Below, piece by piece: positions 24,310 to 32,754 of a DNA stretch of 64,000 bases. The DNA comes from Martinezella rhizogenes. GTDB lineage: Bacteria > Pseudomonadota > Alphaproteobacteria > Rhizobiales > Rhizobiaceae. The position numbers and the translations under genes were made by a program. The stretch lies in contig NZ_JUHG01000016.1 in NCBI RefSeq assembly GCF_000799715.1, forward strand, positions 62,001 to 126,000. Direction: 5' to 3'. The notes below the pieces were generated by a model. It saw only the letters and a program-made list of their open reading frames with translations, had not been told where the DNA came from and searched no databases. Within the stretch, counting starts at the first letter, position 1. Each line of letters begins with the position of its first letter.

Positions 24310-25826
24310 GCGGCCCGGATGTTGCACCGGCTCCGCCGCTGACCTTCGTGATCTTCGGCGCTACCGGCGATCTGACGCGGCGGCTGCTAATCCCGACGCT
24401 GATCAACATGTCGCGCAGCGGGCTCGTGGGCGACGACCTGCATATCCTCGGCATCGGCATTGAACCGGGCGGCGTCGACATGCTGCTGGAGCGGCTGGAT
24501 TCATTTCTCGCCACATCGGGCGACATGCAGGAGCCGGAACGGCAGGAGGCATGGCAGAGCCTGCGCAAGCGCATCGCCTATATCTCCGGCGACTTCACCC
24601 AGAACGCCGTTTATGACGAGATCAGCAAATACCTGTCGCAGGCGCCAAGCGCCAACGCGGCCTTTTATCTCGCCGTGCCGCCGCGCTTCTTCGGCGATGT
24701 CGCCGAAAAGCTCTCCGCCACCGGGCTTATGAACGAAACCGCCGGCGCCTTTCGCCGGATCGCGATCGAAAAGCCTTTCGGCCACGACCTTGCCTCGGCC
24801 CGCGAGCTGAACGCCCGGCTGCTCAGCCACGCCAACGAAAACCAGATCTATCGCATCGACCATTTCCTCGGCAAGGAAACCGTCCAGAACATCATGACGA
24901 CGCGCTTCGCCAACATGATGATCGAGGCGCTGTGGAACAACAACTATATCGATCACGTCCAGATCACCGCGGCGGAACTGGTCGATGTCGGCACGCGTGG
25001 AAAATTCTACGATTCGACCGGCGCACTGCGCGACATGGTGCCGAACCATCTCTTCCAGCTTCTGGCCATGGTGGCGATGGAGCCGCCGAACAGCTTTGAC
25101 GCCGAGGCGATCCGCAACGAGAAAGGCAAGCTTCTAAAGGCTTTGCGCGTCTATTCGCGCGAGGAAGCTGTCCAGAACGGCGTGCGCGGCGCCTATACGG
25201 CCGGCCCTCTCGCCGGCAAGGATCTGCCCGCCTACACCGAGACACCCGATGTCGCGTCCGACAGCAGCACCGAGACCTTCGTTGCGCTCAAACTTCTTGT
25301 CGATACCTGGCGCTGGGCCGGCGTTCCCTTCTACCTTCGCACCGGCAAGGCGCTGAAGGCGCGCGACACCGAGATCGTCATCACTTTCCGGCAGGTGCCA
25401 TTCGCGCAATTCCCGCGCCCGGCCTCGCGCCCGCAGCTGCCGCCGAACCGGCTGATCATCCAGGTGCAGCCGGACGAAGGGCTGGATATGGAAATCTCGA
25501 TCAAGGCCCCCGGTCTCGTGCTGAAGACCGTGCCCATCTCGCTCGATTTCCGCTATGCCGACCGCTTCGACATCGGCAAGCAGACCGGCTACGAGAGCCT
25601 GTTCTACGAACTCTTCGTCGGCGACCAGACCCTGTTCCAGCGCGCCGACGGCATCGAAGCCGGCTGGGCTGCCGTGCAGCCCTTCCTTGACCTCTGGGCC
25701 GAGGGCGGCAAGCCCGATCCTTACGCCCCCGGCAGCATGGGACCGGCCTGCGCCGACGACCTCATCCAACGCGACGGCCGCGCCTGGCATCAGCCGGATG
25801 AGAAGCCGGAGGGCAAGAAGGGGTAA
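24306..25826 (+). CDS. zwf: Glucose-6-phosphate dehydrogenase
   Basis: 506 residues. NADP motif FVIFGATGDLTRR near residue 18. The substrate and catalytic stretch is RIDHFLGKE at ~185 and the conserved His/Lys of IAIEKPFGHDL upstream. It converts glucose 6-phosphate to 6-phosphogluconolactone in the Entner-Doudoroff/pentose phosphate entry. No pgl or edd follows, unlike the usual rhizobial zwf-pgl-edd operon, and the N-terminus (TGDLTRRLLIPTLINMSRSGLV) differs from that enzyme as I recall it. It may therefore be a second copy. GAGGTG in the leader ORF end serves as ribosome site. Confidence 0.9.
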   Translation: MSGPDVAPAPPLTFVIFGATGDLTRRLLIPTLINMSRSGLVGDDLHILGIGIEPGGVDMLLERLDSFLATSGDMQEPERQEAWQSLRKRIAYISGDFTQNAVYDEISKYLSQAPSANAAFYLAVPPRFFGDVAEKLSATGLMNETAGAFRRIAIEKPFGHDLASARELNARLLSHANENQIYRIDHFLGKETVQNIMTTRFANMMIEALWNNNYIDHVQITAAELVDVGTRGKFYDSTGALRDMVPNHLFQLLAMVAMEPPNSFDAEAIRNEKGKLLKALRVYSREEAVQNGVRGAYTAGPLAGKDLPAYTETPDVASDSSTETFVALKLLVDTWRWAGVPFYLRTGKALKARDTEIVITFRQVPFAQFPRPASRPQLPPNRLIIQVQPDEGLDMEISIKAPGLVLKTVPISLDFRYADRFDIGKQTGYESLFYELFVGDQTLFQRADGIEAGWAAVQPFLDLWAEGGKPDPYAPGSMGPACADDLIQRDGRAWHQPDEKPEGKKG

Positions 25827-25834
25827 AGATTACA

Positions 25835-25858
25835 GGCCAGCCCCGGGAAGAGCTGGCC
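25835..25858. terminator. Hairpin between zwf and a convergent nitrilase-family gene
   Basis: GGCCAGC (25835-25841) and GCTGGCC (25852-25858), a perfect 7-bp GC-rich stem with 10-nt loop. It lies 9 bases after zwf and 6 bases after the convergent gene. There is no T run, so termination by this hairpin alone is uncertain. Confidence 0.45.
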
Positions 25859-25864
25859 GTACAT

Positions 25865-26728
25865 TCAATCCTCGAATTGATACAGGATACGCTCGGCACG
25901 GCGCGATTCCAGAACGGCCGCGAAGAAGCGATCCTGTTCGGGATCGTCGGCGAGCGCATTCAACGTGAAGCCGGCCTCATGGCGCGTGGCCTGCCCGCCC
26001 ATGTATCCGCCGCGCTCCACCCATAGGCTTGGATAGTCCTGACTATGCCGGCAGGAATTTGAGGAACTGACCGCATAGAGATACTGCCGGCCATAGCCTT
26101 GCATCAGCGGCGGGATGGTGTGCGTTTCATTCTTGTCGCGGCTTTGACCATCAGCACAGGCGGAGTGAAAGACAAGTTCGGCCTGCCCTTCATACGCGCG
26201 CCAGAGCTCTGGATAACTCCAATCGCGGCAGATCAGGAAACCGCAGGAAACGCCTTCGATATCCAGGATGAGCTGGTGGCGACCCAATTCGAAAGCACGC
26301 TGATCATTGGTTGAGCAACAGCGCTTGTCATAGCGACCGGCGAGTTGACCGCCCCGGTTGAAAACATAGAGGGAATTGTATTTCTTCTGCGTGGCTTCGT
26401 CGCGATGCACACAGCCAGTCGCGACCCAGACGCGATGGTGACGCGCCGCGGACTGTACCGCTTCCACCCCCGCTTGAAGAGCCGTCCAGTCGAAGCCGGT
26501 CCAGTCCGGCCAATTGGCAGAACCATAGCCAGACAGAGCGCATTCCGGGAAATGAGCGACATCGGCTCCTGCCTCGGCCGCCGCTTCGATCAGCGACAGA
26601 ATCTGCGCAGCATTCGCCGCGATGTCATGTCCAACTGGGATCTGGCACGTTGCCACTCTCAGGCGATCCGGCGCTCCGATGGCCGACGGCCGCTTGTGCC
26701 AAGTATAAGCGCCATCCCACTTCGCCAT
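25865..26728 (-). CDS. Carbon-nitrogen hydrolase (nitrilase superfamily)
   Basis: 287 residues from ATG 26728. The E-K-C triad is visible: Glu in AHFPECALSGYG, Lys in GRYDKRCC, and Cys in CGFLICRDWSYPE. The family hydrolyses amides, nitriles or carbamoyl groups. It follows a metallophosphoesterase gene on the same strand with a 124-bp gap, perhaps a shared pathway. Substrate not assignable. Confidence 0.87.
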   Translation of the reverse strand: MAKWDGAYTWHKRPSAIGAPDRLRVATCQIPVGHDIAANAAQILSLIEAAAEAGADVAHFPECALSGYGSANWPDWTGFDWTALQAGVEAVQSAARHHRVWVATGCVHRDEATQKKYNSLYVFNRGGQLAGRYDKRCCSTNDQRAFELGRHQLILDIEGVSCGFLICRDWSYPELWRAYEGQAELVFHSACADGQSRDKNETHTIPPLMQGYGRQYLYAVSSSNSCRHSQDYPSLWVERGGYMGGQATRHEAGFTLNALADDPEQDRFFAAVLESRRAERILYQFED

Positions 26729-26852
26729 GAACTTTCCCCGCAACGACTCGATTCGGCTATGCGATTAGCCTAACAGAAGCGATCCGCACTCGAACGAACT
26801 ATGCTACCTGTCGGCAGCTTTCCGATGTGGAGCACCCCAGAACCTCGGTGGA

Positions 26853-28214
26853 TCACTGCACCGCAGCAATCCCAACCTGCAGCCCGCTGCCCATAAAGGG
26901 ACGATCCGCCGCTCCACCCTGACCATGGCCCACGCTCCATTGGTCCGACCAGATCATACGATCGAGGCCGGTTGCGGAGGCTGCGTCGAAGGAGGTCCAT
27001 CTGTTATCGCCATGCATGCGGTAAAGCACGCCACCCGGACCCATGCCGGCATGAAAGGCGATATCGATATCAAAAGTTTGGCCGGGAACGAGATCGGGAC
27101 CAACCCAGTAATGCGGACTGCGGCCGGGATCGCGACCGAGGATCAGGGTCAAGGTTTGTCGCGGGCCGCGCAGACCGAGCCAGAGCGGCGCGATACTATC
27201 GGGATTGAAGGCGGAGAAGAGGGTTTGTGCCGGGGCATGTGCTGTCTCCGCCATCAGACCCCGTATCCGCAGTTCGACAATGCGGTCATTGCTCGTCGGG
27301 CCGCTAAAGCCAGCTGCATGCGTCCCGGATGGCAGCTCTTGCCAGTTCTCGGGATCGGCCGGCTTGAACGGCCATTGCAGCCGTTCGCGAATAACCCCAT
27401 CCGTATCCAGCACCTGATAACGAAAGCTGTCCGCATCGAGCGCCGCCTGGATGCAATGAAGATATTCCACGCCCTCCGGCATTCGATGCGCGGTGCCAGC
27501 GCCGGCAGTGCAGAGCTGCAGAACGCCGCGGTGAACCTGAACATCGAAGGCGAGTATATGGCTGCAGACATAGGCCAGCACATCCGCTTCGACCAGAATA
27601 TCCCAGAAGCGCTTGGTGTATTCATGACCTATTTCGCGCTGATACGTGCCGGAAAATCCGTTGACTGGGAAGACCGGATGATGGCCGAGGACGATCTTGT
27701 GGCTGATATCGCCGTGTGCCTTCAGCGTTGCCTCGAGCCACTCGGTCTCAACGTGGCCCTCACCGCCGAGGCCGGTCCATAGTGTGTGGACGAAGACCAG
27801 CAGAAGATCGCCGCGACGCACCCAGTAAGACAGGCCTTCCTGCCCCGGTGGTCCGTTTTCCGGAAGCTGCAGGACCTCGCGGAAGATCTGCTCGCTCATT
27901 TCATCATAGGTGGTGTGGTTGCCGGTCGTGTGCCAAAGCGGCATCTTTTGGCGGTCGAGCCAGCTCATTTCGTGATCGAGCCAATGCCGCCATTGTGCTC
28001 TTAGCTCCTCGGCATCGGCGGTCAGACCGATGACTTCATCGCCCGGAAACAGAATGAATTCCGGTGGCGGATCGAGCCGGCGCAAGACTGTATTGACGGT
28101 GGCAAAGGTCTTTTCGTGCAACGCGCCGGGAACGCCGGAACAGGAATCGCCATAGAACACGAAGCTGTGGCCTGATCCTTTCGGCAGGAGCGATGGAATG
28201 AGATTGGCGGACAT
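26853..28214 (-). CDS. Metallophosphoesterase with C-terminal beta domain, atypical ligands
   Basis: 453 residues. Calcineurin-like motifs can be followed: FVFYGDSCSG (D-x-H position has Cys), LFPGDEVIG, TTGNHTTYDE, VLGHHPVF, and CSHILAFDVQVH. The first-motif Cys in place of His is unusual. The last ~150 residues form a separate beta-rich region (ADRPFMGSGLQVGIAAVQ at the end), resembling a jelly-roll. No signal peptide. It precedes the nitrilase-family gene. Activity cannot be assumed given the substitution. Confidence 0.75.
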   Translation of the reverse strand: MSANLIPSLLPKGSGHSFVFYGDSCSGVPGALHEKTFATVNTVLRRLDPPPEFILFPGDEVIGLTADAEELRAQWRHWLDHEMSWLDRQKMPLWHTTGNHTTYDEMSEQIFREVLQLPENGPPGQEGLSYWVRRGDLLLVFVHTLWTGLGGEGHVETEWLEATLKAHGDISHKIVLGHHPVFPVNGFSGTYQREIGHEYTKRFWDILVEADVLAYVCSHILAFDVQVHRGVLQLCTAGAGTAHRMPEGVEYLHCIQAALDADSFRYQVLDTDGVIRERLQWPFKPADPENWQELPSGTHAAGFSGPTSNDRIVELRIRGLMAETAHAPAQTLFSAFNPDSIAPLWLGLRGPRQTLTLILGRDPGRSPHYWVGPDLVPGQTFDIDIAFHAGMGPGGVLYRMHGDNRWTSFDAASATGLDRMIWSDQWSVGHGQGGAADRPFMGSGLQVGIAAVQ

Positions 28215-28240
28215 AGGCGGCCTGCAATTTACAACATGAC

Positions 28241-28274
28241 AAAACGAAAAACCCCGCAGATCAACCGCGGGGTT
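28241..28274 (-). terminator. Rho-independent terminator for the small DUF gene
   Basis: AACCCCGC (28250-28257) pairs with GCGGGGTT (28267-28274). On the minus strand the stem is followed by TTTCGTTTTG. It lies 21 bases after the stop at 28296 and in front of the phosphoesterase start. Confidence 0.85.
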
Positions 28275-28295
28275 CTAGTCACGAATAACAGCAGA

Positions 28296-28691
28296 TTACA
28301 CGAACTGGCTCAACCCCGGCACGGAGCCAACCACCTTGTCGACCACGTCGTTGCCGGCATGTTCGCGGGCAGCTTCAATGGTTGCCTTGGCGAGCGAAGT
28401 GACCTCACCCATGCTGAGGCCGCTGCTCATCAGTTGCTGACCAAGCGCCATGATGCCACCGCCACCGCCGACCGCGCTGAGGAGACCGCCAAGCAGGCCG
28501 CCGCCGGAGGCTTCTTCGCTGCCATATTGAGCCACCAAATCGGAAGCACCGGGGATGGCGGCAATCATCTTGGTGACCGGGCCATCCGGAGATTCACGCT
28601 GCAGGAAGCCAAGGATCGTGCCGACGGCCTTCTCCGCGACATCGGGGGCGATACCGGCTTTTGCCGCGATTTGATCAATAACTTCGTTCAC
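28296..28691 (-). CDS. Small DUF2267/DUF2780-like protein
   Basis: 131 residues from GTG 28691, with GGAGG upstream. N-terminal helical domain (MNEVIDQIAAKAGIAPDVAEKAVGTILGFLQ) followed by a Gly-rich middle (GGGLLGGLLSAVGGGGG) and a helical tail. The N-terminal part resembles small rhizobial DUF2267/DUF2780 proteins of unknown function. No signal peptide. The terminator just downstream shows it is transcribed alone. Confidence 0.6.
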   Translation of the reverse strand: MNEVIDQIAAKAGIAPDVAEKAVGTILGFLQRESPDGPVTKMIAAIPGASDLVAQYGSEEASGGGLLGGLLSAVGGGGGIMALGQQLMSSGLSMGEVTSLAKATIEAAREHAGNDVVDKVVGSVPGLSQFV

Positions 28692-28917
28692 TTAAACCTC
28701 CAGCCAATTAAATCCGACGTTAACGTCAACGTAACCGAACGAACCGACAGACACAAGCCGTGCCGGATATCTCTATTTTACCAGACGCATAACCATGACG
28801 CGACTGGTTGTCCGCACTCAACTCTGTTCTTATAACAGTTTCAGGACAAATCGATGAACCGGCCCTGGCAACCTCCTGATAGTTGCCGTGCCGCCGCCCA
28901 CAGGGAGACGACACCTC
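28692..28917. other. Intergenic region with GACGTTAACGTC palindrome
   Basis: 226 bases between the small DUF gene and the HerA-like gene, holding both divergent promoters. A perfect 12-bp palindrome GACGTTAACGTC at 28716-28727 lies 25 bases upstream of the GTG of the minus-strand gene and could be an operator. Nothing else recognised. Confidence 0.5.
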
Positions 28918-30444
28918 ATGCCGCAGCAAGATGGACAGATTTTCGTCGGCGCCAGCCGCAATCCGGACGACAGCATCAACAAGAGCGAATATCTGACGCT
29001 GAAATTCGGCAACCGGCATGGCCTCATCACCGGAGCGACCGGCACCGGCAAGACCGTGACCCTGCAGGTATTGGCGGAGGGTTTTTCCAAGGCCGGCGTG
29101 CCGGTCTTCTGCGCCGACATCAAGGGCGACCTCTCAGGGATCGCCGCCAAGGGCGAGCCGAAGGATTTCCTGTTGAAGCGGGCCGAGGAAGTCGGCCTGA
29201 AACCCTATGAGTTCGAGCAATTCCCGGTGATCTTCTGGGATATCTACGGCGAAAAGGGCCACCGCGTGCGCGCCACCATCGCCGAGATGGGGCCGCTGCT
29301 GCTGTCCCGGCTGATGGACGCCTCGGAGGCGCAGGAGGGCGTGCTCAACATCGCCTTCAAGATCGCCGACGAAAACGGCCTGCCACTGCTCGATCTCAAG
29401 GATTTTCAGTCGCTGCTGAACTACATGGGCGAAAACGCCAGCGAGCTTTCCAGCAAATACGGCCTGATCTCGAAAACTTCCGTCGGCTCGCTGCAGCGGT
29501 CGCTTCTGGTGCTGGAGCAGCAGGGAGCGGAAAACTTCTTCGGCGAACCGGCGCTGAAAATTTCCGACATCATGCGCGTCAACAACAACGGCTACGGGCA
29601 GGTATCGGTGCTTGCCGCCGACAAGCTGATGATGAACCCGCGCCTCTACGCCACCTTCCTGCTCTGGCTGCTCTCCGAACTCTTCGAGGAACTACCTGAG
29701 GTCGGCGACCCGGAAAAGCCGAGGCTGGTGTTCTTCTTCGACGAGGCACATTTGCTCTTCAACGACGCACCGAGAGTGCTGATCGAGCGCGTTGAGCAGG
29801 TGGTGCGCCTGATCCGCTCCAAGGGCGTCGGCGTCTATTTCGTCACGCAGAACCCACTCGACGTGCCGGAAACCGTGCTCGCTCAGCTCGGCAACCGCGT
29901 GCAGCACGCGCTGCGCGCCTATTCGCCGCGCGAGCAGAAGGCCGTGCAGACGGCGGCCTCGACGTTCCGGCCCAATCCGGCCTTCAAGACCGCCGACGTC
30001 ATCACCACGCTCGGCACCGGCGAGGCGCTGGTTTCCATGCTCGAGGCCAAGGGTGCGCCCTCGATCGTCGAACGCACCCTGATCCGCCCACCGTCCGGCC
30101 GCATCGGTCCCCTGACTGATGCCGAACGCCAGGCCATCATCAATGCCAGCCCGGTCGCGGGCCTCTATGATGAGACCCTCGACCGCGAATCCGCCTACGA
30201 GATCCTCGCCGCTCGCGCGGGCAAGGCAGCCGATCAGGCGGCCGCCAAGGAAGACGGAGACAGCACCGGCGGCTGGACGCTTCCGGGTTTCGGCGGCGAT
30301 AGCAACAAGCCGGCGGGCCGCGGCCGCTCCGGCTATCAGCGCGAGACGATCCTGGAAGCAACGATGAAAAGCGTGGCGCGGACGGTCGCGACGCAAGTCG
30401 GCCGGGCGCTGGTGCGGGGAATTCTGGGAAGCCTGAAGCGGTAG
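28918..30444 (+). CDS. DUF853 HerA-like ATPase (YjgR family)
   Basis: 508 residues from ATG 28918 with CAGGGAG upstream. Walker A is GATGTGKTV (~residue 37-45), Walker B VFFFDEAH (~270) and an arginine-rich region RLIRSKGVGVYFVTQ follows, as in HerA/FtsK-type hexameric ATPases. A Gly/Arg-rich C-terminal tail with a cluster of Arg ends the protein. The family is widespread but its role is unsettled; DNA translocation is inferred from homology. No NurA-like nuclease gene neighbours it. Confidence 0.87.
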   Translation: MPQQDGQIFVGASRNPDDSINKSEYLTLKFGNRHGLITGATGTGKTVTLQVLAEGFSKAGVPVFCADIKGDLSGIAAKGEPKDFLLKRAEEVGLKPYEFEQFPVIFWDIYGEKGHRVRATIAEMGPLLLSRLMDASEAQEGVLNIAFKIADENGLPLLDLKDFQSLLNYMGENASELSSKYGLISKTSVGSLQRSLLVLEQQGAENFFGEPALKISDIMRVNNNGYGQVSVLAADKLMMNPRLYATFLLWLLSELFEELPEVGDPEKPRLVFFFDEAHLLFNDAPRVLIERVEQVVRLIRSKGVGVYFVTQNPLDVPETVLAQLGNRVQHALRAYSPREQKAVQTAASTFRPNPAFKTADVITTLGTGEALVSMLEAKGAPSIVERTLIRPPSGRIGPLTDAERQAIINASPVAGLYDETLDRESAYEILAARAGKAADQAAAKEDGDSTGGWTLPGFGGDSNKPAGRGRSGYQRETILEATMKSVARTVATQVGRALVRGILGSLKR

Positions 30445-30449
30445 TTGAC

Positions 30450-30566
30450 ACCTCCCCCTTGAGGGGGGAGGTCGCGGCAAAGCCGCGGGTGGGGGTGAAC
30501 TGCCGCGAACGTAGCAATCACCCCACCCCGGCCCTTTGGGCCGACCCTCCCCCTCAAGGGGAGGGT
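30450..30566. repeat. Composite inverted repeat between convergent genes
   Basis: Left part CCTCCCCCTTGAGGGGGGAGG (30451-30471) and right part CCCTCCCCCTCAAGGGGAGGG (30545-30565) are each self-complementary hairpins. They enclose a GC-rich middle with GGTGGGGGTG and CACCCCACC, complementary to one another. The whole is an inverted repeat of about 115 bp. The composition resembles repeat elements frequent in rhizobial intergenic spaces (from memory). It lies between the convergent HerA-like and VOC genes and could block readthrough. Confidence 0.7.
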
Positions 30567-30571
30567 AGAAA

Positions 30572-31351
30572 TTACCGCTCCGGCGCGACCAGCGAGAAGA
30601 ATGCACCTTGCGGATCAGTGGCCTGGACGATCCAGCTGCTGCCGGGGACTTCCATAGGGCCGTTGACGATCTTACCGCCGGCTTCGTTGATCCGGCCAAT
30701 GGCAGCGTCGATCGCCGGAACGTTGAAGTAGAAGTTCCAGGCTGGCACGGGCATCTCGGCCGTCTTCGTCATGATGCCGCCGAAGTCACGGCCGTCGATC
30801 TTGAAGATCTTGTATTGGCCCATCGGCCCCATATCGAAATCGGAACTCCACTCCCAGCCGAACATATCGCAATAGAAATCGAATGCCTTCGGGCCGTCGC
30901 CGGCATAAAGCTCGTGCCAGCCGACATAGCCGGGCGCATTGGGTGCCGGCGCCTCCCAGTCCTGCCCCGGCAACGGTGTGAACAGGCAAAAGGCGGCGCC
31001 ATAGGGATCGCCGACAACGGCGAAACGACCGACACTCGGGATGTCTGCCGGCTCGCGATAGACTCTGCCGCCTTTGGCCGTGATCGTCTTGGCTGCCTCG
31101 TCGACATTGGGCACGCTGATATAGCCGGTCCAGCAGGGCGGCGTTCCCATAGCCTTGGCCTCGTCCGGCAGGATCATCAATCCGGCGATCGGTCCGGCGC
31201 CGGCGCTGAACAATGTATAGGCCATCTCGATTTCCGGCATGCCGGCATCCTGCGCGTCCCAGCCGACGACCTTGCGGTAGAAGGCTTCCGCCGCCGCCAT
31301 GTCCGTGGTCATCAGTTCGTACCAGACAAAATATCCCTTCGCGGCAGCCAT
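30572..31351 (-). CDS. Two-domain VOC family protein
   Basis: 259 residues, two VOC modules: the first from YFVWYELMTTDMAAAEAFY, the second from GYVGWHELYAGDGPKAFDFY. The paired WYEL/WHEL motifs contain candidate metal ligands. Proteins of this shape include glyoxalases and extradiol-like enzymes as well as metal-free binders. It converges on the HerA-like ATPase across the repeat element. Function not assigned. Confidence 0.83.
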   Translation of the reverse strand: MAAAKGYFVWYELMTTDMAAAEAFYRKVVGWDAQDAGMPEIEMAYTLFSAGAGPIAGLMILPDEAKAMGTPPCWTGYISVPNVDEAAKTITAKGGRVYREPADIPSVGRFAVVGDPYGAAFCLFTPLPGQDWEAPAPNAPGYVGWHELYAGDGPKAFDFYCDMFGWEWSSDFDMGPMGQYKIFKIDGRDFGGIMTKTAEMPVPAWNFYFNVPAIDAAIGRINEAGGKIVNGPMEVPGSSWIVQATDPQGAFFSLVAPER

Positions 31352-31508
31352 TGTCTCTCTCCCTATTGCTTGCGGCGATGATTAGCGACACGGGCTGTTC
31401 CGGCTCCCGTCCGGCTGGCAAACCCTATTCATAGTCCTAAACACGGCGCTTCGGATCTTGTTCCCCTTGGGCCTTGGCCGTGGCCTCGCGCGATCAGCCT
31501 CTCACGCT

Positions 31509-32234
31509 TCAGTGACAGCAGGATTGCGCCTTGGGGCTCTCCTCATATTCGTCGTGACGACGAACGAAAGACATTGTGCCGTCTTCGTTGCGCCCCTTGG
31601 GCGCACGGTCGAGGATCATCAGCGTGCCGATCAGCTCTTCGGGGCCGCGGGCATAGCTGGAATAGGTATGGAAGATATCGCCGGCCTCGTCCTTGTAGAA
31701 GGCGCTGAGGCCCGGCAGCTCATCATGTCCTTCGGATGAGTCCATGGCGGTGAAATTGTAAAAGACCTTCTCGCCGGCGAGCTGATCCTTCGTAAAGGAG
31801 ACGTGATAGTCGAAATTGAAGTCGTTGGCGAAGGACGAGACCCAGGGAAATTTCCACCCCATGCGCTTTTTATAGGCCTCCACCTTCTCAAGCGGAGCGC
31901 GGGAAACGGCGACCAAACTAACGTCGTGATGATTGAGATGCGGCAGGGCACCGTCGAAATGGTCCGCAAGGAAGGAGCAGCCGGGACACCCGGCGTCCCA
32001 GTCCGGACCGAGCATGAAGTGATAGATCAACAGTTGGCTGCGGCCATCGAAGAGATCGGCGAGCGTCCGCTTGCCCGTCGGCGTGTCGAAGACATAGGCC
32101 TTGTCGACCTTGACCCAGGGCAGCGCCAGGCGCTCGGCATTGACGCTGTCGCGCAGATGCGTCGCCTCTTTCTCCCGTGCAAGCAATTTGCGGCGGGCCT
32201 CCAGCCAAACTTCGCGGGAAACGATCTGGTTCAT
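31509..32234 (-). CDS. DUF899 thioredoxin-like protein
   Basis: 241 residues from ATG 32234 with GGAGGAGGG upstream. Motifs HFMLGPDWDAGCPGCSFLADHFDG (a CPGC thioredoxin-like pair) and MGWKFPWVSSFANDFNFDYHVSF are standard for DUF899. The C-terminus ends in SCCH. The family has a thioredoxin fold but the reaction is unknown. Its divergent neighbour is a MarR regulator with an intergenic palindrome, so it is probably the regulator's target. Confidence 0.88.
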   Translation of the reverse strand: MNQIVSREVWLEARRKLLAREKEATHLRDSVNAERLALPWVKVDKAYVFDTPTGKRTLADLFDGRSQLLIYHFMLGPDWDAGCPGCSFLADHFDGALPHLNHHDVSLVAVSRAPLEKVEAYKKRMGWKFPWVSSFANDFNFDYHVSFTKDQLAGEKVFYNFTAMDSSEGHDELPGLSAFYKDEAGDIFHTYSSYARGPEELIGTLMILDRAPKGRNEDGTMSFVRRHDEYEESPKAQSCCH

Positions 32235-32270
32235 TGTCCGCCCTCCTCCGGCGTTCGTTTATCCCAAATC

Positions 32271-32298
32271 TTGACAAATACATTGATATCAATATTAT
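32271..32298. promoter_or_regulatory. Promoter with palindromic MarR site
   Basis: TTGACA (32271-32276) and TATTAT (32293-32298) are spaced by 16 bp. The perfect 12-bp palindrome ATTGATATCAAT (32282-32293) lies between them, where a MarR dimer would block RNA polymerase. The sites precede the marR start by 6 bases and the DUF899 start by about 40 bases. Confidence 0.75.
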
Positions 32299-32304
32299 CT
32301 CATC

Positions 32305-32751
32305 ATGTCAAATGCGATTGAGATTCCCTTCGAAACAACGCTTCTGGTGCGCGATACCTGCCTTTGCCTGCATGTGCAGCGCGCCGCCCGCGCTCTGGCA
32401 CGTCGCTTCGACGAGGCGCTAAGGCCGCTCGGGCTCACCAACGGCCAGTTTTCCCTGATGATGTCCCTGAACAGACCGCAGCCCGCCCCCATGGGACCGG
32501 TCGCGACCTTGCTCGCAATAGACCAGACGACGCTGACAGCGGCCTTAAAGCCGCTGGAGCGGCGGGGCTGGGTGAACGTTCTTCCCAACCCGAGGGATCG
32601 ACGGGCGCGGCTTCTCAGCCTGACGCCGTCAGGCAAGGCGGTACTTGCGGCGGCCGTGCCGATCTGGGAAGCGACACATGCCGAGGTGGAACAGCGATTG
32701 CCCGGCGGCAACGGCGATGGATTGCGGCAGGAGTTGTTGGCACTGGCCTGA
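32305..32751 (+). CDS. MarR family transcriptional regulator
   Basis: 148 residues from ATG 32305. Winged-helix core: LTNGQFSLMMSLN, PVATLLAIDQTTLTAALKPLERRGWVNVLPNPRDRRARLLSLTPSGKAVL, with the DRRAR wing. N-terminal Cys-containing helix (DTCLCLHVQRAARALARRF) may respond to oxidants or thiol reagents. It diverges from DUF899 and has a palindrome between, consistent with autorepression and control of that gene. It ends 3 bases before the RES gene stop (convergent). Confidence 0.88.
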   Translation: MSNAIEIPFETTLLVRDTCLCLHVQRAARALARRFDEALRPLGLTNGQFSLMMSLNRPQPAPMGPVATLLAIDQTTLTAALKPLERRGWVNVLPNPRDRRARLLSLTPSGKAVLAAAVPIWEATHAEVEQRLPGGNGDGLRQELLALA

Positions 32752-32754
32752 TCG

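Noticed and set aside
28888..30444. HerA-like gene as part of an anti-phage defence island
   Set aside because: No accompanying nuclease, SIR2 or methylase gene. DUF853 is widespread as a core gene, so defence is not supported here.
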